From Paraprevotella stercoravium (GTDB lineage Bacteria > Bacteroidota > Bacteroidia > Bacteroidales > Bacteroidaceae): a stretch of 11,950 bases of DNA. Location of the stretch: the NCBI GenBank assembly GCA_018883665.1, contig JAHLFU010000009.1:1-11950 (forward strand). Direction: 5' to 3'. This document shows positions 1-7,416 of this stretch, in pieces (the stretch's first letter is position 1; each line of letters begins with the position of its first letter). Below the pieces are notes generated by a model that made no database searches, was not told the origin of the DNA, and saw only the letters and a program-made list of their open reading frames with translations. A program made the position numbers and the translations under genes.

Positions 1-120
1 GATATGGATTTTGGGAAATTAAATGCTTTAATATTACAGGGTTATGAAGCTGTTTGCAAGAACATATTTTTAGTAATGGGTTAATCTTCTATAAACTGTT
101 GTTTTGCGTCATTGTTATAG

Positions 121-150
121 TTGTGTATTCATTTCATTTTTGTATTTTTG
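121..150 (+). promoter_or_regulatory. Candidate Bacteroidetes-type promoter for the large two-gene operon
   Basis: TATTTTTG at 143-150 fits the Bacteroidetes -7 consensus TAnnTTTG exactly. A TTG at 121-123 lies 19 bases upstream, in the right place for the -33 element (consensus TTTG; here GTTG). It is the best match I found upstream of the gene starting at 544. It predicts transcription starting near position 157 and a leader of about 390 nt. This is a motif match only; the leader length is an inference. Confidence 0.5.
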
Positions 151-283
151 CAAAAGAAAAATATTAGGCAGTATAACCAACTGCAGAGATAAACTAAGCC
201 GAACTAAACTAAACCAAATGCAAATTAATCATGTGTAGGGAAAAATCTTGTTTTTGATGAATCGTTTATTTTGACCAGCCGTG

Positions 284-377
284 GCAACTTATATCATGAG
301 TTGCTGAAAATTTTGTCAGTTCTTTATGTCAATGTGTATGCTGATACTGTTAGTAAACAGATTTAGCATACAGCAAC
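284..377 (+). promoter_or_regulatory. Leader RNA hairpins with mutually exclusive pairings
   Basis: A hairpin is formed by 335-344 pairing with 363-372 (ten pairs, one of them G-U). A 2x2 internal loop follows, then 347-351 pairs with 356-360 around the tetraloop AGTA. Directly outside it, GTTGC (300-304) can pair with GCAAC (373-377), extending the same stem. The same AGTTGC (299-304) can instead pair with GCAACT (284-289) in a separate 6-bp hairpin. There is no U-tract after 377, so it is not an intrinsic terminator. A switch-like role is inference; no folding energy was computed. Confidence 0.35.
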
Positions 378-505
378 CGTGTGTGACTGTTTCTCTTGTG
401 TTATAACATTTGGGGCATATTGGATTTGTTTGGACAAAGTGTGACTGAATTTTTAAGTGATTGAAAAACTGGCTTTGGCCGATTTGATTGTTTAACTTTT
501 ATTCT

Positions 506-524
506 TTCGGTAAGGAATACCGAA
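506..524 (+). promoter_or_regulatory. Short perfect hairpin just upstream of the first start codon
   Basis: TTCGGTA (506-512) is the exact reverse complement of TACCGAA (518-524), with loop AGGAA (513-517). The loop is purine-rich and Shine-Dalgarno-like, but it ends 26 bases before the ATG at 544, too far for a normal ribosome binding site. The hairpin could be an operator half-site pair or a leader RNA element. Confidence 0.4.
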
Positions 525-543
525 ATATCGGATAACAAAAGTA

Positions 544-3500
544 ATGAGAAAGAAAGCTATACCTTTATTTTTACTGATTCCGGCAGTTGCGTGGTCTATA
601 GCTGGAAATTTGAGTGATGATCACCTTACTGCGATCAAAAATAAATTGAACTCCATTCCTGATTCCATGTTTTCATCTGTGAAAAAAGAAGACTTGTTAG
701 CAGATGAAGTATATATGAAGTTGGCACGTGACGGGTGGAGTCAGAATGAAATCAAGTCAATCTTTGGGGATTACCTGAAGCGTAACAGAAGTAAGGTCAG
801 AGGATCATTGGAATATGGCAGATATGCAAAGCAATGGTTGCCGACCTACGGCTATATTCCAGGCGGAGATACTATATATCAATTTGCGGACACTGCCTAT
901 AACGAAAATATGATGCGTGCGGTAAAATCTTTTGCCTTGACAAAAGATGGCAATGATTTTAACGATTATTATTTGTCGGAAGAATATTCTCCAGAGCCAA
1001 GATTACGTGGAGAGCGCCAACCGGGAGTGTTCAGACCGGCAAAGCCAAAGCCGTCATCCGGTAGAATCCATTGGATTCAGGTACATCCGACAGATCCGGA
1101 TAAACTTATGGTAATTCCCGACGGTTCCGGTATATGTCGTACTGATGACGGCGGAAAACATTGGGAGTTGATTACTGATCGTATTCCGGAGAGATATCAT
1201 CGAAACACGGCGACTCATTCTGCCATACCGGTTGATCCGGATGACTGGAATCATCTGTTTGCCTTTATGTCCAATGGAAATCCCGTCTATGAGACCATGG
1301 ATGGCGGTAAGACATGGACAAGAGTAGAGGGAGCTACCCATAAGGGATTTAAGCGTGGGCATGCTTTCAGAGACAGCGAGGGGACGCTTAAGTTCATCGG
1401 CGCGGTACAGAATGGTGGAAACAATTACTGGTCAAGTGAATTATGGATCAGTGAAAATAAGGGAGTAACATGGAGGCGCGTGCAGATTCCGGATTCTTTG
1501 ATTGATGTCCGCCCGGAGAATAACGTAAAGGGTGCCTGGTTCCAGGAAACGGCCTTTCATCCTAAAAACCGTGATCTGATATTCTTCCCGACTTCCAGAG
1601 CAATTTATTACTTTGACAATGGTGGCAGACCCGAGGTAGTCAATGGAGTAAAGAAATATGTTCTGAAGAAGTTGCATTTTAAGGTGTATAATGCAGACAG
1701 TACACAATTGCGCAGTGAGGGATATAATTTCCCGTTTGAGGCAACTACTCAGGCTTTCCTGAATATCAATCCGAACAATCCGAATGAAATGTGGTTTGCA
1801 ACAGGTTCGCGTAACGTCAGTTTTGGAAGCTATTCGGCTTTATACCGAACAAGAGACGGAGGAAAGACCTGGATTACTTTGCAGGAGCCCTATCATGGAA
1901 TCGGTAGCGGAAGAATCTACGGAAATGAATGTCCTTGGGGATGGCTTGGAGGCTTTGGCGTAAACTATGCAGATACAAGATATCTCTATGGATGTTCCAT
2001 GAGTTCTGGATATAGCGAAGACGGAGGTGTGAATTTTAGAGAGTATGCATGGGGTAACCGTCTTAAGTCATTGCAGGCTGACGGCAATTATTACCATGTA
2101 ACGAATTCACGTCACAATGCGGATAATCATGCTATTGTATCGCATGCATCCGGCCGAGTGTTCAGGGCCTCAGATAGCGGTATTCTGATGAAAGACAAGA
2201 ATATCAATAATCACGAGTGGACCAATATCGGAGGTGATATGGGACAGATGCTGTTCTATTGTATCCGCGTGAATGAATTCGGCGATCAAATGATGCACGG
2301 AAATACCCAGGATATTGATGTACAGACTTATCGTGAAGGAAGATGGGGAAATTGGCGAGGATATGAAGGAAGCACTGCCTTTATTAATCCTTACAGTAAC
2401 ATGGGCTATTATCCGTCAGGTGGTGGAGGAATTGACGGTCTTGACTATGGCAGCTGGGTTGGTCATGATGTTAAAGCTGATGTTTGTACCGGCAACTGGT
2501 ATGTGCAGCAGAATGAAAAACTGTTTATCATAGAGGATTTCGGAAAGAAGTCACGCCGAGTGAAGATTCAGAGTGCAGCTGGTGAGGACCAGAACGTGAA
2601 CTCATATGTGCTTTCCCGAAACAACCCTTCTAATGATGGCTCTACAGTCTGGGTAAGAACCGGAGGAAGCTGGTTCAGATATTCGCATGACAACGGAAAT
2701 ACCTTTACTTATGCCTATCAGGTGGCTAATTTGAATAATGTACAGACTTTTGCCGCTGATCCGAATGATTGGACAAAGCTGTATATTGTGGCGAAGTCTG
2801 GATCTGATTCAAAAATATATTTGTGTGATATGGTGAAGAAAACCATATTGCAGGATCTGACATACAATCTGCCTAAGAATATGACTTGCAATACACTCTT
2901 CTTGCATGAAGGTAGCGGAGATTTGTATTTTTACAATAGCTCAACCGGTATCTTTATTCTGGAGAACGGTTCTACGGAATGGAAATTCTGGATGAAGGGG
3001 TATAATGCGGCTAAATCAGGAAGTGTGATCATTAACTATACAACACAGGAGATGGTGCTTCATGATTATGGTCGTGGCATTTATGTGGCAGACCTGGAGA
3101 ACCCGTCTGACCGCTATTTTGATGATGGATTTCAGCTGAAGGTATTGTCTTGCCATTCCGGCAGACTTACTTTAGGAATCAATACTCATTGGACCATACC
3201 ATTCTATTATAACTATGTTTGGACTGTAAATGGAGTGGATGTGAACAATCCTTATCAGTATCTGACGCATTCTCTGAAGGCTGGAGATAAAGTGCAGCTT
3301 AAGCTGACTCTTAGAGAGTCGCCGGATGTATCGACATTGTCCGAAGTTTATGTGGTGAAAGATTCAGATTTAAACGGGGCGTCTGCAACAAAACAGAGCA
3401 AAGCGGCAGGCAGCCGTCCGAAGGCCTTGTATTCTGATGGAAACGGACGTGTGGATCTGGGATATGTCGACTTGTTCCTGAATGACTTTAGTATAGATCT

Positions 3501-6500
3501 GTGGGTTTGTCCGGAATCATCAACCGGAGTTATATTGGCTAATGGCCAGAAAGTACAGACCAGAGATGGAAGAGGCTGGTGGTTAGGTCTGGATAACGGA
3601 ACACTGAAGTTTAATTACGTGCCGACCAATAAATTTGATCAGCCGACTTACGAAACCAGAGTGGATCAGGAAAGAACGCTTCAGGCAGGAACCTTACCGT
3701 TGAAGAAGTGGAGTCATGTCGTATTGACCCAGGAAAGAAGCGGTTCCATTTCCATCTATGTAAACGGAGTCAAGAAAGTAACCGGTGAAAGAATACTTCC
3801 AAAGCATTCTTTGAACAATGCCCTGTATCTTTCTTTGTTTGCTGACGGATATGAGCAGGCTCCTCTTGCCGGTACTGTGGACGAACTCAAGATCTGGAAA
3901 TATTCGATGAATGAAGTTGATGTAAGAAAGGCTATGAATTCGCAGATTACATCGAATACAGATGCTCTGGTATATTATCATTCATTCGATGCGGACAAAC
4001 TGGAAGATAACAGAGAAGCATTTTCACAAGTGGCTCCGCATTCCAGAATTTTGGCACGTACTAAGGCGATGTTGTCTCCTGTTGCAGGTAAGGCTGAAAC
4101 GGTAGATCATGGGATTTCTGTCTCTGGAGGATGGATTGGTGATGAGGCTTCAGCCAAAGTATCTCTGAGTGGTGTGAATGATCAGGTTTTTGTAAACTCT
4201 GATTTATATGCCTATTCGTTCAGACATAATTTCCTGGAGGATACATTGTCGAATCTGAATCCAAAATATTACACCGTTGCGCCGTATGCCTATATCCTAA
4301 GAGACTTTACTGCAACAGACTTGTCTCAAAAGGTAAATATCATTTTCAGAAAGAATGATCATATGAACTCGGCAGAATATCGTTTGTATGCGGCTGCAGC
4401 CGACATGCCTTCATCTTATTGGGCCGAGATTGCAAAATTAAAGCTCAATAATGATGGAAACTATATGGCAGAAGGTCTGACACTTCAGCAGATTCTGAAT
4501 AACAAGCTGATTATTGTCAGTCTGGACAACGGTATTGAGATTATTCCGGATGAAGGAAGCAATATGAAAGCCGGTAAGGTAACTGTGACCGAAAGCGGAT
4601 ATACGGAGGTTCCGTTTACCGCTTATCTCCGTGGTGGAAATGAACCGGAAGACGAATGCAAACTGAAGGCTTCTTCTGCGGCTGTGAGATTTGATGGTCC
4701 GTTGAACTTTGTTCAAGGAAAGGCTACTGGCAAGATCATTATCGATTCTGACAAACTGGATGATTTGACTTCCAATATGGTTAGTATATCGTCAGATGAT
4801 GCACCGGTCGTTCCGTTCTCATTTGCAATCAGCGATCAGCGTATATCAAAAGATGAGCGAAATGCTGTAAGGGGCAATTGGGGAGGATTCTATGTCGGTG
4901 ATGCTTCTACGTTCAGTTCGTTGAACTCATCAAATACGATGACATTCATGACTTGGGTACGTATAGAAGACAAATCCGTTTTGGAAAGAATGGTTGGTCT
5001 GATGATGTTCCGTAGCAGTAGCGGTGCAACAGGTTTACATATTGACAGAGGAAATGTACGGTGTCATTGGAATGAGGAATCCTGGAGCTGGAGTACGGCG
5101 TCGGATCTTAACATTACGGCGTCAGACCTTGGCAGATGGATGCATATCGCTATGGTGGCCCGTCCGGATGGTATGGATTACTATCTCAATGGACGTAAAT
5201 TTACAATAGCCCGTAGCATAAGCCGAACCAGGATAGCTTCTGAGATGATGTTGGGTATGACCTCTTCAGGAGAGAAGTATTTTAAAGGTTCTTTTGATCA
5301 GATGATGGTTTGGAACCGTTCCCTGACGCAAGATGAGGTATTACATTATATGCATCATCCGGCAGAGTTGGGCAATAGCGGATTGATTGCATATGCCAAC
5401 ATGGATATGAAGGATTCCAATGGTATGCCGATTGAATTGGTTTCCGGTAAATCATTTAGAACAAATGGTGGAACGGAATTAACGGTTTTATCGGAATTTC
5501 CATATAATCCTGTCCATTCAGTATCTCATACTTCGGTTGACAATAAGGCATGCATACATGTTTCTTCGAATGGTAATCCTGTTGATTATGCGTTGAATGT
5601 GTTTCAGGAATATTCTTACAATTATATTCAGAATGCACGGTCTTTGGAACTTCCGTTAACAAAGGAAAGCTATTCGTTAGTACCATTGAATAATGTTGCC
5701 TATGGAGAATCAGATATCTTAAAATTAGATTATACAAGTACGATTTTGGTGTCTGGAGATTCTGTTAGACTGGCCATACGTCCGTTGGGTTCTTTAGAAC
5801 CTTATAGTATGTTTTATGCGAATGCTGCAGATGCTGACGGTCGCGTATCTTTTGAGATTCCGGCACAAAGCATACAAAGAGCTGTTGAAGTGATGTTCTT
5901 CTCAACACAAAGTGTATCGGAGCGTCCTGTGAAGGCAAGTCTGTTCTTGTATGATAAGGAACAGCGTCCGGCAAATGCCTTTGTGCTTCATGATGAAGAG
6001 AAAGAAATTCATTTTGATGTCACATTGCGTTCTGGAAACCCGTCAGTAAAGGTTCCTGTATATATTAAGGAAACTTCTTACGCAAAAGCACTCACAGACT
6101 CGGTAGATCTTTCTGTGAAGAATCCTAGAGTAACAGTAGTTCTGGATTACAATCTGATGAATAAGTTGGCGTGGAATCCGGTAACAGTAAATCTTTTGGG
6201 AGTAGATTCTGATCCGGTAGAGCTTCAGGTTGCTTTTGAGCCAAAAGTCAGACTTTCAGTAGATGGCTCAGAGAGGACACTTCATAGTGCTTCATCTTTG
6301 GTGCCTACGTATCCGGTAAAGGTTGAGTTGGTACAGGGTATTCTGGATGAAGATGTGAAATTAGAGATTGTATCAGAGGTACCGGGTGTGGTGAATGGAA
6401 TGGCAGGTGTCATGTTTAACAATACCAATGTCAAATATTCGAATTTGGATTTCTTTGGTGTAGAGAATCATTTGGATGATGGATGGAACCTTATCGGTAA

Positions 6501-7416
6501 TCCTTATCTTGCCTCCGTGAATATCACCAAGAGCCAGAACTACAATGCCACAAATATCGCACGATATGTATATCATTATGATAACATTACGCGTAATTAC
6601 GTAGTTTCAGATATGATGACCTTTGAGCCGGAGAAATTAATTAATCCATTCTCGTCGTATTTTATTCAGACGATGGCTTCGGATGCTCACTTTGAACTGA
6701 CTCCGATATCCAAGTCAAGAGCCATAAACAGAAAGGTCTTGGATTATGATGTTGCTGCCGAGCAGGTTGCCTTGACAATGCAGTTATGTGAAAACGGCAC
6801 ACCTCTTGATGAACTTAAGTATATGTGGGAGAACGGTGCGTCAACTGATTGCGTCTTTAATGAGGATGCCTTGAAAATGTGGAGTTTATCTCAAGATGCG
6901 ATACAGGTTTATTCTTATGATAAGGCAAAGAAAGCAATGGCTGTAACTACGTTGCCATTGTCAACTGTTGAAGCACCCTTAGCAATATCTGCCGGACATA
7001 CAGGCAAGATGACCTTGAAAGTAAAGAAAATGACTGGTTTTACCGGTTCTGATCGAATATTGCTTGTAGACAAACTCAAAGGTCGTAGCATTGAACTTGA
7101 CGATGATACGGAATATGAGTTTGATTTGGATCGGAAGGGTGTTATGGATTCTCGTTTCAGCATACGTTTTGTAAGAGAAACTACCGGAATTGCAGAAACC
7201 ACTATGGGTTATCCTGTAACGGTGCGCGATGGTGAGTGTATTATTTCTGGATTAAAAGGAAATGCTGATATTAAAATCTTCGATATGTCTGGCCGTATGG
7301 TTGTGACCGAGCATACTTCGGATGCCGAATATTCCGTTCGTTTGAATGACGGATACTATTTGGTCAGAATAAAAGAGAACGGCAAAGAGTTTGTAACTAA
7401 GATTTCTATGAAATGA
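544..7416 (+). CDS. Giant secreted Asp-box beta-propeller / LamG protein with T9SS-type C-terminus
   Basis: A 2290-residue exported protein, intact. Residues 1-21 form a signal peptide (MRKK, hydrophobic core). Asp-box-like turns occur near 198-207 (RTDDGGKHW), 250-258, 301-310, 434-443, 490-498 and 712-721. With HNADNHA (524-530), a Gly-rich turn (626-636) and GNTQDID (586-592, compare GGxQDNG), they indicate a sortilin/GH74-like propeller at about 185-830. A PKD/Ig-like segment follows (860-940), then two LamG jelly rolls (about 957-1130, with W1056 and YVNG 1072-1075; about 1440-1606, with W1532 and YLNG 1547-1550). The rest is beta-rich and unassigned. GWNLIGNPY (1980-1988) is a module common in T9SS cargo, and 2209-2290 resemble a type-A sorting domain. 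I infer surface attachment or release and glycan or glycoprotein binding; enzymatic activity is not demonstrated. It overlaps the next gene by ATGA. The ATG at 544 suits the signal peptide. Confidence 0.85.
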   Translation: MRKKAIPLFLLIPAVAWSIAGNLSDDHLTAIKNKLNSIPDSMFSSVKKEDLLADEVYMKLARDGWSQNEIKSIFGDYLKRNRSKVRGSLEYGRYAKQWLPTYGYIPGGDTIYQFADTAYNENMMRAVKSFALTKDGNDFNDYYLSEEYSPEPRLRGERQPGVFRPAKPKPSSGRIHWIQVHPTDPDKLMVIPDGSGICRTDDGGKHWELITDRIPERYHRNTATHSAIPVDPDDWNHLFAFMSNGNPVYETMDGGKTWTRVEGATHKGFKRGHAFRDSEGTLKFIGAVQNGGNNYWSSELWISENKGVTWRRVQIPDSLIDVRPENNVKGAWFQETAFHPKNRDLIFFPTSRAIYYFDNGGRPEVVNGVKKYVLKKLHFKVYNADSTQLRSEGYNFPFEATTQAFLNINPNNPNEMWFATGSRNVSFGSYSALYRTRDGGKTWITLQEPYHGIGSGRIYGNECPWGWLGGFGVNYADTRYLYGCSMSSGYSEDGGVNFREYAWGNRLKSLQADGNYYHVTNSRHNADNHAIVSHASGRVFRASDSGILMKDKNINNHEWTNIGGDMGQMLFYCIRVNEFGDQMMHGNTQDIDVQTYREGRWGNWRGYEGSTAFINPYSNMGYYPSGGGGIDGLDYGSWVGHDVKADVCTGNWYVQQNEKLFIIEDFGKKSRRVKIQSAAGEDQNVNSYVLSRNNPSNDGSTVWVRTGGSWFRYSHDNGNTFTYAYQVANLNNVQTFAADPNDWTKLYIVAKSGSDSKIYLCDMVKKTILQDLTYNLPKNMTCNTLFLHEGSGDLYFYNSSTGIFILENGSTEWKFWMKGYNAAKSGSVIINYTTQEMVLHDYGRGIYVADLENPSDRYFDDGFQLKVLSCHSGRLTLGINTHWTIPFYYNYVWTVNGVDVNNPYQYLTHSLKAGDKVQLKLTLRESPDVSTLSEVYVVKDSDLNGASATKQSKAAGSRPKALYSDGNGRVDLGYVDLFLNDFSIDLWVCPESSTGVILANGQKVQTRDGRGWWLGLDNGTLKFNYVPTNKFDQPTYETRVDQERTLQAGTLPLKKWSHVVLTQERSGSISIYVNGVKKVTGERILPKHSLNNALYLSLFADGYEQAPLAGTVDELKIWKYSMNEVDVRKAMNSQITSNTDALVYYHSFDADKLEDNREAFSQVAPHSRILARTKAMLSPVAGKAETVDHGISVSGGWIGDEASAKVSLSGVNDQVFVNSDLYAYSFRHNFLEDTLSNLNPKYYTVAPYAYILRDFTATDLSQKVNIIFRKNDHMNSAEYRLYAAAADMPSSYWAEIAKLKLNNDGNYMAEGLTLQQILNNKLIIVSLDNGIEIIPDEGSNMKAGKVTVTESGYTEVPFTAYLRGGNEPEDECKLKASSAAVRFDGPLNFVQGKATGKIIIDSDKLDDLTSNMVSISSDDAPVVPFSFAISDQRISKDERNAVRGNWGGFYVGDASTFSSLNSSNTMTFMTWVRIEDKSVLERMVGLMMFRSSSGATGLHIDRGNVRCHWNEESWSWSTASDLNITASDLGRWMHIAMVARPDGMDYYLNGRKFTIARSISRTRIASEMMLGMTSSGEKYFKGSFDQMMVWNRSLTQDEVLHYMHHPAELGNSGLIAYANMDMKDSNGMPIELVSGKSFRTNGGTELTVLSEFPYNPVHSVSHTSVDNKACIHVSSNGNPVDYALNVFQEYSYNYIQNARSLELPLTKESYSLVPLNNVAYGESDILKLDYTSTILVSGDSVRLAIRPLGSLEPYSMFYANAADADGRVSFEIPAQSIQRAVEVMFFSTQSVSERPVKASLFLYDKEQRPANAFVLHDEEKEIHFDVTLRSGNPSVKVPVYIKETSYAKALTDSVDLSVKNPRVTVVLDYNLMNKLAWNPVTVNLLGVDSDPVELQVAFEPKVRLSVDGSERTLHSASSLVPTYPVKVELVQGILDEDVKLEIVSEVPGVVNGMAGVMFNNTNVKYSNLDFFGVENHLDDGWNLIGNPYLASVNITKSQNYNATNIARYVYHYDNITRNYVVSDMMTFEPEKLINPFSSYFIQTMASDAHFELTPISKSRAINRKVLDYDVAAEQVALTMQLCENGTPLDELKYMWENGASTDCVFNEDALKMWSLSQDAIQVYSYDKAKKAMAVTTLPLSTVEAPLAISAGHTGKMTLKVKKMTGFTGSDRILLVDKLKGRSIELDDDTEYEFDLDRKGVMDSRFSIRFVRETTGIAETTMGYPVTVRDGECIISGLKGNADIKIFDMSGRMVVTEHTSDAEYSVRLNDGYYLVRIKENGKEFVTKISMK

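Larger units (their letters stand above)
157..543 (+). promoter_or_regulatory. Long structured leader upstream of the giant surface-protein gene
   Basis: There is no convincing gene in this stretch. The longest ATG-initiated frame I read by eye is a 26-codon hydrophobic one at 326-406, with no ribosome binding site. The stretch holds A/C-rich near-repeats (191-214), a direct repeat of GTGTGACTG (381-389 and 439-447), a long imperfect hairpin (335-372) with competing pairings to upstream segments, and a short perfect hairpin just before the gene (506-524). This density of repeats suggests cis-regulation, as an RNA leader or as protein-binding sites, but I recognise no named riboswitch class. 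Confidence 0.4.

Noticed and set aside
1..84. Open frame from the window edge to TAA at 82-84, possibly the end of an upstream gene
   Set aside because: Only 27 codons with no recognisable motif; a stretch this long without a stop is common by chance.
335..372. Intrinsic terminator of an upstream gene
   Set aside because: No T-tract follows the hairpin.
326..406. 26-codon hydrophobic frame (MSMCMLILLV...) as a leader peptide
   Set aside because: No ribosome binding site, overlaps the hairpin sequence, and nothing else supports translation.
478..500. Second promoter with TAACTTTT at 493-500
   Set aside because: The last base of the -7 consensus is wrong and the nearest TTTG (474-477) is only 15 bases upstream, too close.
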